Shown: positions 35,315 to 45,400 of the stretch, piece by piece
Layout: the number at the start of each line of letters is the position of its first letter
Numbering within the stretch: the first letter of the stretch is position 1
Source of the DNA: Xylophilus sp042867185
GTDB lineage: Bacteria > Pseudomonadota > Gammaproteobacteria > Burkholderiales > Burkholderiaceae_C
Assembly (NCBI GenBank): GCA_042867185.1
Contig: JBHZQV010000015.1
Location: 45,017 to 109,016, forward strand
Length of the DNA stretch: 64,000 nt
Direction of reading: 5' to 3'
Position numbers and translations under genes: made by a program
Notes under the pieces: generated by a model
Databases searched by the model: none
What the model was told of the DNA's origin: nothing
The model's input: the letters and a program-made list of their open reading frames with translations, nothing else

Positions 35315-36730
35315 TTAGCCTTGTCGTCCTTCTGCGACACCGTCCGTGGAAACCGCGACACCGTCGCCTTTGAACTGGCCCGGCGTCAGGGCGTGCTTCT
35401 GCAGCAGCCGGTAGAACTCGGTCCGGTTGCGGTCGGCCAGGCGCGACGCGTCGGCCACGTTGCCGTCGGTGAGTTTCAGCAGTCCCACCAGGTAGTCGCG
35501 CTCGAACTTCTGCTTGGCGTCGGCGTAGTTCAGCACTTCGATCGAGGGTGTGCGGAGCGCGCGTTGGACCAGCGCCAGGGGTACCAGCGGTGTCGTGGAC
35601 AGCGCACACACCTGCTCGACCACGTTGAACAGCTGCCGCACGTTGCCGGGCCAGGCGGCGGTGGTGAGGGCTTTGAGGGCTTCCGGTGCGAAGCCCGACA
35701 GCCGCTTGCCGTACTTGCCGGCCAGCTTCAGCAGGAAGTGGTTGGCCAGCAGCGGAATGTCTTCCCGCCGGTCGCCCAGCGTCGGCAGGGTGAGCGTCAC
35801 CACGTTCAGCCGGTAGTACAGGTCTTCCCGGAACTGGCTGGTCTGCATCGCGGCGTCCAGGTCGCGGTGGGTGGCGGAGATGATCCGCACATCCACCGGG
35901 ATCGACTGGCTGGAGCCGACCGGGCGCACCGCGCGCTCCTGCAGCACCCGCAGCAGCTTGACCTGCAGGGCCGGCGGCATGTCGCCGATTTCGTCGAGCA
36001 GCAGGGTGCCGCCTTCGGCCGCCTGGAACAGGCCCTTGTGGTTGGCGCTGGCGTCGGTGAAGGCACCCTTGACGTGGCCGAAGAGCTCCGACTCCAGCAA
36101 TGCCTCGGGGATCGCGCCGCAGTTGACCGCCACGAACGGTTTTCTGGCGCGCGGGCTGGCGCGGTGGATCGCACGGGCCAGCATCTCCTTGCCGGCGCCG
36201 CTGTCGCCGCGCAGCAGCACCGATGCGTCCGACTGGGCGATCATCTGCGCCTCGGCCAGCACCTCGGCCATGCGGCTGGAGCGGCTGACGATCTCCGAGC
36301 GCCAGGATTCGTCAGCATGCGTCTCGCTGACCGTCGGGGCGCTCAGCGCCAGCGCCTGCGAGATCTTGTCGAGCAGCTCCTTGCCGTCGAACGGCTTGGT
36401 CAGATAGGTGAACACACCGCGGGCGGTGGCCTCCACCGCGTCGGGAATGGTGCCGTGGGCGGTCAGCAGGATCACCGGCAGCGAGGGATGGCGCGCGCGG
36501 ATGATGTCGAACAGCGCCAGGCCGTCCTTGCCGGGCAGGCGCACGTCGGACAGCACCAGCTGCGGATGGGCGATGTCGAGCTGGGTGAGCGCCGATTCTG
36601 CCGAGCTGACCGCGGTGACCCGGTAGCCCGCCGCATGGAGCCGCATCGACAGGAGCCGCAGCATGTCGGCATCGTCGTCCACCACCAGCAGGCTGGGGGC
36701 ACGGGCGGAAAGAGGGGCGGAGGCGCTCAT
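35315..36730 (-). CDS. glrR: GlrR (QseF)-type sigma-54 response regulator
   Basis: 471-residue NtrC-family activator: receiver with Asp62 (SDVRLPGKDG), AAA+ domain with Walker A GDSGAGKE and Walker B GGTLLLDEIGD, and a short Fis-type C-terminus (NVADASRLADRNRTEFYRLL). The sigma-54-contact loop reads GAFTDA instead of GAFTGA, changing the conserved Gly to Asp. In enterics GlrR with GlrK controls envelope-stress small RNAs. It lies downstream of glrK and the lipoprotein gene, all on one strand; the gap to the lipoprotein is 11 bases. Confidence 0.88.
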   Translation of the reverse strand: MSASAPLSARAPSLLVVDDDADMLRLLSMRLHAAGYRVTAVSSAESALTQLDIAHPQLVLSDVRLPGKDGLALFDIIRARHPSLPVILLTAHGTIPDAVEATARGVFTYLTKPFDGKELLDKISQALALSAPTVSETHADESWRSEIVSRSSRMAEVLAEAQMIAQSDASVLLRGDSGAGKEMLARAIHRASPRARKPFVAVNCGAIPEALLESELFGHVKGAFTDASANHKGLFQAAEGGTLLLDEIGDMPPALQVKLLRVLQERAVRPVGSSQSIPVDVRIISATHRDLDAAMQTSQFREDLYYRLNVVTLTLPTLGDRREDIPLLANHFLLKLAGKYGKRLSGFAPEALKALTTAAWPGNVRQLFNVVEQVCALSTTPLVPLALVQRALRTPSIEVLNYADAKQKFERDYLVGLLKLTDGNVADASRLADRNRTEFYRLLQKHALTPGQFKGDGVAVSTDGVAEGRQG

Positions 36731-36741
36731 CGAGGGAAATC

Positions 36742-37485
36742 CTAGGGGTTCGGCTTGGCCGCAGAGGCGGCAGGCGCTGCGGGCGGGCTGGCCGCTGCCG
36801 CGCCGTTGGCACCGGAGCGGGTGAGGCTCCGCTCGATGGCGCGCACCGCCTCCAGCCGCTCGCTCAGCTGGTCGATGCGGCGCTGGTTGTCGCGCAGTTG
36901 CTGCGACTGGCGCTCGACCATGTCTTCCAGCCGGCGCTGGTCGCCGTAGCGCGAGGTGAGCAGCCGGGCCAGGGGATGCAGGCGGCGCGCGGCTTCGCTC
37001 TGGTTGTTCAGCAGGCGCTGCAGCAGCGTCTGGGCGCGCATCGTGTCCTGCGTGTTGCGGGTCTGCGCCAGGGCCACCGCCAGTTGCAGGTCCTGGAACG
37101 GGGTGCGCTGCGCATCGCTGGAGGTATCGCCCAGCCGGGCGATCTCCTGCGACAGCTCCGCCGGCGGCATGGTGCGGACCCGGTCGGCATAGGCCAGCAG
37201 GGCCACGTTGCCCTCGGGCGGCGCGACCGGCGCTGCCGCCTGCGCCGACGCGGCGGTGTCGTTGCGATGCGGTGCGGTGGCCTTGGCGCCGGGCGCCGGC
37301 GGCACGACGATCACATCGTCGACATCGGCCGCGATGTTGGCGGGGACGGCGGCCGACGGCGGTGGCGCGGGCGGCGCGGCAGGAGCAGGCGCGGGCGCCG
37401 GAGCGGCACAGCCCGCTGCCAGGGCCACGGCGCCCAGCGCGCCGGCAAGTCGAAAGCGGTGGGGCAGGGTACGGCTAGATGACAT
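36742..37485 (-). CDS. QseG-like lipoprotein between glrK and glrR
   Basis: 247 residues. Signal peptide with lipobox AAGC (Cys26) followed by an Ala/Pro-rich stretch (~28-50), then a helical region (~95-225) with a coiled-coil-like segment (RQSQQLRDNQRRIDQLSERL). Size, position and coiled coil match the QseG/GlrG outer-membrane lipoprotein that sits between the kinase and regulator in enterobacteria. The start overlaps the glrK stop by 11 bases. Its role as kinase partner is known for E. coli and inferred here. Confidence 0.75.
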   Translation of the reverse strand: MSSSRTLPHRFRLAGALGAVALAAGCAAPAPAPAPAAPPAPPPSAAVPANIAADVDDVIVVPPAPGAKATAPHRNDTAASAQAAAPVAPPEGNVALLAYADRVRTMPPAELSQEIARLGDTSSDAQRTPFQDLQLAVALAQTRNTQDTMRAQTLLQRLLNNQSEAARRLHPLARLLTSRYGDQRRLEDMVERQSQQLRDNQRRIDQLSERLEAVRAIERSLTRSGANGAAAASPPAAPAASAAKPNP

Positions 37486-38950
37486 GGGGCAGGTCGATGC
37501 GGAAATGGGCGCCGGCGGTGCCGGCCATGAGTTCGATGTGGCCGCCGTGCGCAGCGATGTATTCCTGCACGATCGACAGGCCGATGCCGTTGCCGCGCGC
37601 GGCATCGGCGGGCTGGCGCTCGCCGCGGTAGAAGGGCTCGAAGATGCGGGGGCGGTCGTCCTCGGCCACGCCGGGGCCCTGGTCCTTCACCTCGATCGTC
37701 ACCCCGTTGCCGAGGCGCGCCAGGCGTAGCACGATGGTGCCGTTGCGCGGCGAGAAGCGGATCGCGTTCGACAGCAGGTTGGCCATCACCGTCGCCAGCT
37801 TGCCGGCATCGACCTGGGCCGAGACCGGCGTGCCTTCCACCTTCACCGTCAGCGCATGCGCCTGCCATTGCAGCCGCTGCGCATCGACCTGGTCCTCCAG
37901 CAGCTGGAGCAGGTCGGTCTTCTGGCGCTGCAGCTGGCGCGCCTCGAAAGCCGCGGCGTTGAAGCGCAGCAGCGCCTCGATCTGGCTCTGCAGCACGACG
38001 GTGTTCTGCTGCAGGATGCGCGCCACCTCGCGCTGGTTGTCGGTCAGGGGGCCGGCCACGCCGTCCTCCAGCAGGGCCACGCCTTCGCGCAAGGCGGCCA
38101 GCGGCGTCTTCAGCTCGTGCGAGATGTGGCGCAGGAACCGGGCCTTGTCGGCATCGAGCTCGGTGAGCCGCAGACGCAGCCACTCGAGCTGTTGGCCCAC
38201 GCGGCGCACGTCGGCGGGGCCGCGGATGTCGATCGGCTCCTCGAGTTCGTTCTCGCCCAGGCGGACGATCGCGCGCTCCAGCCGCTTGAAGGGCCGCGCC
38301 AGCCACAGGCCGAAGGCCACCGCCAGCAGCACGGCCAGGCCGATCGCGCCCATCACCATGCGGGTGAGCCGGGCGCGGCTGGTGTCGAGCTGCTCGGTCA
38401 GCGCCGCGTTGCGGCCCTCGATCGCGCGCTGCACCTCCTGCGCCACCAGGGCGTTGACCGATTCGAGCTCGCGGAATTCCGACGACATCGACCGTTCGCG
38501 GTCGAGCGCGGTTTCGGAAGGGCCTGCGAACAGGCCGGTGATGGTGGCGAGTTGCGCGCGCCAGCGGTTGGCCACACCGGACGGCACGTCGCCCGGTTCC
38601 AGCTGGGCGAGCAGCGCGGTGCCGTCCTGGGCCGCTTCGTCGAAGCGCTTGCGCAGCATTGCGTCGTTCAGGATCAGCGACTGCCGGCCGGCACGCTCCA
38701 TCGTCGCGCTGCGGTTGGACAGGTCCTGCACGATCGCGTTGAGCTGCAGCGCCCGGGCCGAGAAGCCGCGGCTCTGCGCCATCAGCCCGTCGAAGGTGAA
38801 GACCGCCCTCAGAGAGATGCCGCCGAGCAGCGCGGCGATCAGCAGAAAGCCGACCAGCAGCAGTTGCTGGAACGACCCGCGGACCGGCCGGCGCCGCGCG
38901 CTGCCCGGGTCGGCGGGCGCCAGCGCCACCGGCGGCGCGGTGGTGCTCAT
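37475..38950 (-). CDS. glrK: GlrK (QseE)-type sensor histidine kinase
   Basis: 491-residue inner-membrane kinase: transmembrane helix at ~27-47, periplasmic helical domain (~50-200), second helix (~205-225), HAMP-like region, HisKA with LRHISHELKTPLAALREG (phospho-His ~285) and HATPase motifs NLLSNAIRFSP, DQGPGVAEDD and GNGIGLSIVQEYIAAHGG. It forms the two-component pair with GlrR. ATG 38950 overlaps the miaB stop (ATGA), so it is probably co-transcribed with miaB. Confidence 0.88.
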   Translation of the reverse strand: MSTTAPPVALAPADPGSARRRPVRGSFQQLLLVGFLLIAALLGGISLRAVFTFDGLMAQSRGFSARALQLNAIVQDLSNRSATMERAGRQSLILNDAMLRKRFDEAAQDGTALLAQLEPGDVPSGVANRWRAQLATITGLFAGPSETALDRERSMSSEFRELESVNALVAQEVQRAIEGRNAALTEQLDTSRARLTRMVMGAIGLAVLLAVAFGLWLARPFKRLERAIVRLGENELEEPIDIRGPADVRRVGQQLEWLRLRLTELDADKARFLRHISHELKTPLAALREGVALLEDGVAGPLTDNQREVARILQQNTVVLQSQIEALLRFNAAAFEARQLQRQKTDLLQLLEDQVDAQRLQWQAHALTVKVEGTPVSAQVDAGKLATVMANLLSNAIRFSPRNGTIVLRLARLGNGVTIEVKDQGPGVAEDDRPRIFEPFYRGERQPADAARGNGIGLSIVQEYIAAHGGHIELMAGTAGAHFRIDLPHVI

Positions 38951-40311
38951 GCGGCCAGCGCCGGCAGGGGCGCGTCTTCCCGCCGCTGCACCGCACCGCG
39001 CAGCGAGTAGCCCTGCGCCTCGGTGATCCGCAGATCGACCATCTGCCCCACCAGCCGCGCCGGGCCCTCGAAGTTGACGACGCGGTTGCACTCGGTGCGG
39101 CCCATCAGCTCGGGCGCATCGGCGGTGGCCTTGCGCGACGGCCCTTCGACCAGGATGCGCTGCACGGTGCCGACCCGGCGGGCGCTGATCGCCCGCACGT
39201 TGTCTTCGATCGCCGCCTGCAGGTGCTGCAGCCGGCGCAGCTTGACCTCGTGCGGCGTGTCGTCGTGCAGGTTGGCCGCGGGCGTGCCGGGGCGCGGGCT
39301 GAAGATGAAGCTGAACGAGGTGTCGTAGCCCACGTCGTGGATCAGCTTCATCATCTTCTGGAAGTCGTCCTCGGTCTCTCCGGGGAAGCCGACGATGAAG
39401 TCGCTGCTCATCGCCAGCTCGGGCCGGATGGCGCGCAGCTTGCGCACCGTGCTCTTGTATTCCATGGCGGTGTAGCCGCGCTTCATCGCCATCAGGATGC
39501 GGTCGCTGCCGTGTTGCACCGGCAGGTGCAGGTGGCTGACCAGCTTGGGCACCTCGGCATACGCCTGGACGAGGCGCGGCGTGAACTCGTTCGGGTGGCT
39601 GGTGGTGTAGCGGATGCGCTCGATGCCGGGGATCTCGGCCACGTATTCGATCAGCATCGGGAAATCGGCGATCTCTGCCGTGCCGCCCATCGCACCCCGG
39701 TAGGCGTTCACGTTCTGGCCGAGCAGCGTCACTTCGCGCACGCCCTGGTCGGCCAGGCCCGCCACTTCCACCAGCACGTCGTCGAACGGGCGGCTCACCT
39801 CCTCGCCGCGGGTGTAGGGCACCACGCAGTAGCTGCAGTACTTGGAGCAGCCTTCCATGATCGAGACGAAGGCGGTGGCGCCGTCGACCTTCGCCGGCGG
39901 AAGGTGGTCGAACTTTTCTATCTCGGGAAAGCTGATGTCGACCTGCGGCCGGTCGTGCAGGTCGCGGGCGGCCAGCATCTCGGGCAGGCGGTGCAAGGTC
40001 TGCGGGCCGAAGACCACGTCCACGTAAGGCGCGCGCGCGATGATCGCCGCGCCTTCCTGGCTGGCGACGCAGCCGCCGACACCGATCCTCACGCCCCGGG
40101 CCTTCAGGTGCTTGACGCGGCCCAGGTCGCTGAACACCTTCTCCTGCGCCTTCTCGCGCACCGAGCAGGTGTTGAACAGGATCAGGTCGGCTTCTTCCAT
40201 GTCCTGCGTAGGCTCGTATCCCTGGGCCGCGCCCAGCACGTCGGCCATCTTGTCCGAGTCGTACTCGTTCATCTGGCAGCCGAAGGTCTTGATGAATACT
40301 TTTTTGCTCAT
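38947..40311 (-). CDS. miaB: MiaB, tRNA-2-methylthio-N6-isopentenyladenosine synthase
   Basis: 454-residue radical-SAM methylthiotransferase that modifies A37 of tRNAs reading U-starting codons. N-terminal UPF0004 domain with MSKKVFIKTFGCQMNEYDS and two further cluster cysteines (FNTCSVRE, GGCVASQEG). The radical-SAM motif is EGCSKYCSYCVVPYTRGEE (~155), and a C-terminal TRAM domain starts ~385. Length and all six cluster Cys are normal. It is upstream of, and translationally coupled to, glrK. Confidence 0.97.
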   Translation of the reverse strand: MSKKVFIKTFGCQMNEYDSDKMADVLGAAQGYEPTQDMEEADLILFNTCSVREKAQEKVFSDLGRVKHLKARGVRIGVGGCVASQEGAAIIARAPYVDVVFGPQTLHRLPEMLAARDLHDRPQVDISFPEIEKFDHLPPAKVDGATAFVSIMEGCSKYCSYCVVPYTRGEEVSRPFDDVLVEVAGLADQGVREVTLLGQNVNAYRGAMGGTAEIADFPMLIEYVAEIPGIERIRYTTSHPNEFTPRLVQAYAEVPKLVSHLHLPVQHGSDRILMAMKRGYTAMEYKSTVRKLRAIRPELAMSSDFIVGFPGETEDDFQKMMKLIHDVGYDTSFSFIFSPRPGTPAANLHDDTPHEVKLRRLQHLQAAIEDNVRAISARRVGTVQRILVEGPSRKATADAPELMGRTECNRVVNFEGPARLVGQMVDLRITEAQGYSLRGAVQRREDAPLPALAA

Positions 40312-40409
40312 GGCGTGCGCCCTTCGGGCGTCTGGTGTGGGGGGCAACGGGGCATAGGCCATGCGGCCGGTGCCGTGTTCGAGCGGCTCGGCCGTGCGAT
40401 GGCCGGCGG

Positions 40410-40844
40410 TCAAGAGCCGAACAGGGATTCCAGCAGCGAGCGCTGCCTGCCGGGCCGCAGTGCCGCTTCCTGGGGTGTCAGCAACCAGACCTCGGCGATC
40501 TCGCCGAACCCGTCGCGCCGGTAGTTGACGATGAGGTCCTGCTCCGCCAGCGTGGCCGACAGCACCGCACGGCCCTGGGTGTCGCGGATCAGGCCGCCGA
40601 CCGAGAGACGATCGGGGCGGCCGTCCATCAGCACCACCGGCGGATAGGTGACGCGCAGGCGGCCCCGCACCGCGGTTTCCGGAAAACTTCGTACGGCGGC
40701 CATCGACTCGGCGGTCTGCGCATGGAGCGGCATGGACGCACCCCACGCGCAGCAGAGCAACACCCAGCCGGCAGCATGCCGGCGGGCGGAAGAACTCGAT
40801 GGGGTGCGGGGCGTGGCGCCGGGGCGGCGTGCGCAGCGGGTCAT
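40410..40844 (-). CDS. Exported conserved hypothetical protein
   Basis: 144 residues. An Arg/Ser-rich N-terminus precedes a hydrophobic signal segment (HAAGWVLLCCAWGASMPLHA) with likely cleavage near residue 43. The mature part has alternating strands (RGRLRVTYPPVVLMDGRPDR; RDGFGEIAEVWLLTPQEAAL). I recognise it as a type seen near miaB in Burkholderiales but know no function. The start could also lie further in, since the first ~20 residues are unusual for a signal peptide. Confidence 0.65.
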   Translation of the reverse strand: MTRCARRPGATPRTPSSSSARRHAAGWVLLCCAWGASMPLHAQTAESMAAVRSFPETAVRGRLRVTYPPVVLMDGRPDRLSVGGLIRDTQGRAVLSATLAEQDLIVNYRRDGFGEIAEVWLLTPQEAALRPGRQRSLLESLFGS

Positions 40845-40902
40845 GGTGTACGTCCAGAGGCTGGTGCTGCCATTCTAGCGGGCACCCCTCGGCACGGCGG
40901 CC

Positions 40903-41553
40903 TCACAGGGGCAGGCAGCGCAGCCGCAGCCGAGGGGATTCGAGCTTTTCCGCATACCAGCCGTCGCGGGCCGGCGACACGAGTGCGGCCAGCCCCTGCA
41001 TCAGGGTCACGTCGTCGCCCGCCTTGGCGTTCTGGTAGCACTCGTCGAGCGTGGCCAGCGAGCGGCGCAGCGCGGCCGCCTGGGCGGCATCGGCCTTTTC
41101 GCCCGAGGCCGCCTGGCCGGCGAGCCAGGTTTCGTAGGCGGCCAGCGTCTGCTCTGGCAGCTTCTCGCGCACGTCTTTCGGGATCATGGTGCCGTAGAGC
41201 TGCTGCAGGCTTTCGGCACCGGCCCGCGAGAGGTGCAGGGAGACGTCGTACTGCGCCTCGAAAGCGCCTTGCCGTACCACCACGCGCTGGATGCGGTAGT
41301 CGAGCCGGCCCTGGGCGCCGCCCAGGGTGGCGATGAGCTCGCGTGCCGCCGCGTTGTCGGGATTGCCATCGAAATCCGTTTTCAGGGCCTGGGTGATCGC
41401 CGCATCGTCCGGGAACGCGATACCGGCGTTTCCGGCGCCGGTGCCTTTCCGGTCGCAGGCGGACAGAAGGACGAGAAGTGCGCAGGCGACCAGACCGGTC
41501 GACCGGCGGCGGAGCGAGGTCCGGCTGGAGGGGGTGGGGTGGTGGAAATGCAT
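40903..41553 (-). CDS. Hypothetical lipoprotein
   Basis: 216 residues. The signal peptide ends with the lipobox LSAC (Cys33; LVACALLVLLSACDRKG). The mature protein has strands around RLDYRIQRVVVRQGAFEAQYD (~100-120) and a helical C-terminal half. ATG 41553 gives the lipoprotein signal; an upstream in-frame ATG at 41595 adds only 14 residues. Cys occurs again at DECYQNAK. No family is recognised. It is on the strand opposite the fibre locus that follows. Confidence 0.65.
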   Translation of the reverse strand: MHFHHPTPSSRTSLRRRSTGLVACALLVLLSACDRKGTGAGNAGIAFPDDAAITQALKTDFDGNPDNAAARELIATLGGAQGRLDYRIQRVVVRQGAFEAQYDVSLHLSRAGAESLQQLYGTMIPKDVREKLPEQTLAAYETWLAGQAASGEKADAAQAAALRRSLATLDECYQNAKAGDDVTLMQGLAALVSPARDGWYAEKLESPRLRLRCLPL

Positions 41554-41994
41554 GGCAGGTAATGGACCACGACCCGCGTCCGACCGGCGGCCCAAGATAT
41601 GTCAGGGTGTAAATGCCGGTCTTAAAAGGTACCGAACGTGCGGCATCTCTCCCACGAGTTGCGGAATTGTCCTATTGACACCAACGGAAATGCTGCACCG
41701 GCCGTTCGTTCTGCGCCACTCCCTCCTTTTTCTCAGGAGAAAACGAACGGAAAGTGCAACACGGAGCGGGAAGTTCCCTTGGCTTGGCCGGCTTGACATA
41801 AGTTTGCACAACGATTTCAAAGGCTGGTTTTTGCACCAAAGAAGTGCATTTCGTCGCGAAAATGTAAGTTGCTTTGCAGAAAAGGCATTACAAATTCGTT
41901 AGCATGCTGCCATAAATGGAAGTTACAAACGGGGCTCTCGCAGTCCGGGCCTTCCGGTTTTCACCCCTCCGCTTCATTTCATCAGGAGTTTCCC
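41554..41994. other. AT-richer intergenic region before the fibre locus
   Basis: 441 bases with markedly lower GC than its surroundings. A TTGACA hexamer lies at 41793-41798 and another at ~41674, but neither has a convincing -10 at 16-18 bases. It is the probable promoter region of the nine-gene plus-strand operon beginning at 41995, and divergently of the lipoprotein at 41553. No gene is seen. Confidence 0.5.
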
Positions 41995-42357
41995 ATGCAG
42001 AAAAAATTTGCTCTCGTCGGTCTGGTCTCCCTGGCCTTCGTCTCCTCCGCCGCCTTCGCACAGTCGGGCACGATCAGCATTCCGGGCGTCGCCAAGGCCA
42101 ACGGCTCGATCGGCTCGACCGTGACCGACAGCCGCATCACCGTGGCGAACAACACGGCCAAGAACGTGACCGCGGGCGGTGGCGGCCTGAGCTTCAAGAT
42201 CGGCGAAGTGACGATGGCGGGCCTGGCCAACGTCAACAGCGTGAACATCACCGGCTCGACGGTGAAGAACTCCGACATCACCGTCAGCGGCAACAGCGCC
42301 GACAACATCAACGCGATCGGCGGCACCGCCAACGTCAACTCGGTCAACATCAACTGA
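41995..42357 (+). CDS. Small exported two-repeat protein (fibre-subunit candidate)
   Basis: 120 residues: classic signal peptide (MQKKFALVGLVSLAFVSSAA, cleavage after FAQ or AFA), then two copies of an Asn/Gly/Val repeat. Copy 1 has DSRITVANNTAKNVTAGGGG and ends ANVNSVNITG. Copy 2 has NSDITVSGNSADNINAIGGT and ends ANVNSVNIN. The alternating beta-prone residues with conserved Asn and Gly turns resemble curlin-type amyloid repeats in style, though not the Gln/Asn CsgA consensus. SD aggag lies 6 bases before the ATG. It is the first gene of the locus, as expected for a major subunit. No known family is claimed. Confidence 0.8.
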   Translation: MQKKFALVGLVSLAFVSSAAFAQSGTISIPGVAKANGSIGSTVTDSRITVANNTAKNVTAGGGGLSFKIGEVTMAGLANVNSVNITGSTVKNSDITVSGNSADNINAIGGTANVNSVNIN

Positions 42358-42445
42358 TCTGTCTGACCGCGCCGTCGCACCGGCCCTTCGCCGGGCGCCG
42401 TGCGCACCGCCCGGCCCCGTGCCGCGGCAAATTCCGGAGAAGCCT

Positions 42446-45400
42446 GTGCCCTTTGCCCTGAAGAAAACCCTGCCGGCCATGGCGATCCTCGCCGGCAGCA
42501 CGCTGGCCCCGCTGGCCCAAGCCCAGGAGAGCGTGCTGAACGGGCTGGGATGGGTCACCGCGCGGCCGGGCTCTTCGGTCGAGGCGTCTTCGGTGCAGTC
42601 GGTCGGCAATCGCGCGCCGGCGGACGTCAATGCCAGCGGCGCCAAGGCGAGCGCCGCCCTGGGGATCGCCGGGTCGGTCGAACTCATTTCCACGGCACAG
42701 GCCAACACGGCAGGCATCAGTGCCTTGACGGTGACCGGCTCGCGCATCCTGGTGCTGCAGAACCAGGCCGGCGGCTTCGTGCGGGCCGTGGGCGGTGCCG
42801 CGACGGCCAACACCGTTCTTCTTTCGGGCGGTGCGGCGCGTCGCCCGTTTGCCGATTCCCACATCACGGTCACCGGCAACCGCGCCGACAACGTCGAGGC
42901 GATCGGTGGCAAGGGCACCGTATTGCTGGGTGCCGGATCGCTCCAGTTGCCGGGCCGGGCCACGGCCAACGGCGTGCTGATGGACGAGACGGACACCCGC
43001 CGCACCCAGGTCGACAACCTCTCCAACCAGGCGCGCGGCATCGCCTCGGTGGGCGGTGCGGCGCTCGCCAACGCGCTGACCGCCAATCGGAGCACGCTCG
43101 AAGACCTGCGCATCACCCAGAGCGGCAACCGTGCGTCCGACCTGCAGGCCGGTGGTGGCTCGGCCAGCGCCGGCTGGGGTTGGGCGGCCCGCAGCGAACT
43201 GGCGGGCGTGTCCGCAGGCAACGCCGTGGCGGTGGCCGGTAGCCGGGTGCAGGGCGCACGCATCGACCAGACCGGCAACACCGCCGAAGGCAGCCTGGCG
43301 GTCGGCGGCAGTGCCCTGGCCAACAGCGTCAACCTGGCGGACTACCAGGGCAGCGCGCTGCGGCAGTACCGGGTGGTGCAGTCGGGCAACACGGCCCGCA
43401 AGGTCGATGCATGGGGCGGTACCGCGTCGGTGCTGAAGGGCGCCCTGGCGTCCTCCGACAACACCGCGATGGCGCTGGCCAATACGGTATCGGTCCGCGC
43501 AGGCGACCTGGCCGGCTCCACCGAGCAGCTGCTGACCGGCAACACCGCCGACACGGTGCAAGCCGCGGGCGGGGGCGCGGCCGCCAACAGCATCTGGCTC
43601 GACGACGCGCGCACCCGCAACAGCCGGGTGACGCTGGCGGGCAACACGGCCCGCGGTGTGGATACGGCCGGTGGGCAGGCTAGCATCGGTGGCGGGGTGG
43701 TGGGCGAATTCGAGCGGCGTGGCCGTGCGGTGGCCAACAGCCTGGTGCTCGACCAGCAGACCGCGCTGACCGATACGCCGGTCGTCCTGACCGGCAACGA
43801 CAGCCGCGGCGTGCGGGGCCACGGTGGAGTGGCCGCCGCCGCCAGCGTGCTGGCCACCCAGGGCCGGATCGAGAGGGGCGCCGTCAAGCTCAGCGGCAAC
43901 CGCGCCGACGGCGTCTCGGCCGAGGGCTACAGCGGCAGCGTGGGCGCGGGCTTGCTCTTCGACAGCCAGCAGAACGCGATGGCACTCGCCAATTCGATCG
44001 GCGTGTTCAATTCCCGCAGCGATGCCCGGCAGCTGCTGGTGACCGGCAACACGGCGCGGCAGCTGTCGTCGCAGGGCGGCAAGGTGAACGCCAACAGCAT
44101 CTCGGTGGAAAGCGGGGAGGACGGCGCGCCGTCGTCGCTGTCGGCGTCGGTGCTCATGAGCGGCAATACCGCGGTGGGCATTTCGTCGGGCGCCGGCAGC
44201 ACCAGCGGCCCGGGCCACGTCTTCAGCAGCGAGAGCGCCGCCCGGGCCGCCGCCAATGCGGTGGTGCTCAACCGGGGCGCGACCGCCGACCAGGCCTCCG
44301 CGATGAACCTGGTGGGCAACCGGGCCGAGCAGGTCGGCGCGACCGGTGGCACCGCACTGGTGAATACGCTGGCGGCTTACCGGCAGGCCCGCATCGTCGC
44401 GAGCCCGGCCACGGTCGTGGGCAACCGGGCGACCGACGTACAGGTCGGCGGCAACGCCCAGCAGGTAGCGGGCGTGGGCAACGCGCGCAACGGGATCCTG
44501 GCGGCCAATGCTCTCTATATGGAAGGCCCCGAGGGCGTACGTCTGTCCAACACGCCCCTCACGCTGTCGGGCAACACCGCCAGCAGCCTGCGGGCCGACG
44601 GCGGCCGGATCAATGCCAACGCGCTGGCGATCAACGGGGCCGGATCGGTCGATGCCGCCACGGTGACGATGGCGGGCAACACGGCGCGCAACGTGCGCAG
44701 CCAGGGCACCGAGACGACGGTGTTCGGCCGTGCGATCGAGAAGAACGTCGGCAACGCCGGCGCCAACGCGGTGCAACTGCTGGGCAGCCTGCGCGCCGGC
44801 AGCCTGCAGCTGCTGGCCAATACCGCCGACCGGGTGTCGGCAGAGAAGGGCCTGGCGCTCGCCAACAGCCTGGCCACCGACGAAGGCAGCACCACCCAGG
44901 GCCTCCAGCTGATGGTGGCCGGCAATACCGCCCGCGACGTGATCGCACGCGACGGCAAGACGGCCCTGGCCAACAGCGTGCTCAACGAAGGCCGCATCGG
45001 CGGCAGCGCACTGCAGATGACGGGCAACACCGGCAGCGCAACGACTGGCTCGGCCGATGCGCTGGCCAACAGCCTGCGCAACGGGGGCGGCGCCGATTTC
45101 GCGGGCAGCAACGCCACGGTGGCGGGCAACCAGGGCGCTGCGCTGCAGGGCGGCGCGGTCAACAGCGTCGACAACGCCGGCCGGATCGGCGGCGCCCAGA
45201 TCACGGTTGCCGGCAACCGTGGTTCGGCGTCGGGCAAGGGGCGCGCCAACGGCGTCGACAACGGAGGCAGCCTGAACGGCAGCACGGTGACCGTGTCGGG
45301 CAACAACGGCACCGCATCGGGCCAGGGGGCCGCCAACATGGTCGCCAACAGCGGGACCGTCACCGGGTCGAACATCACCATCCTGGGCAACCAGGGCAGT

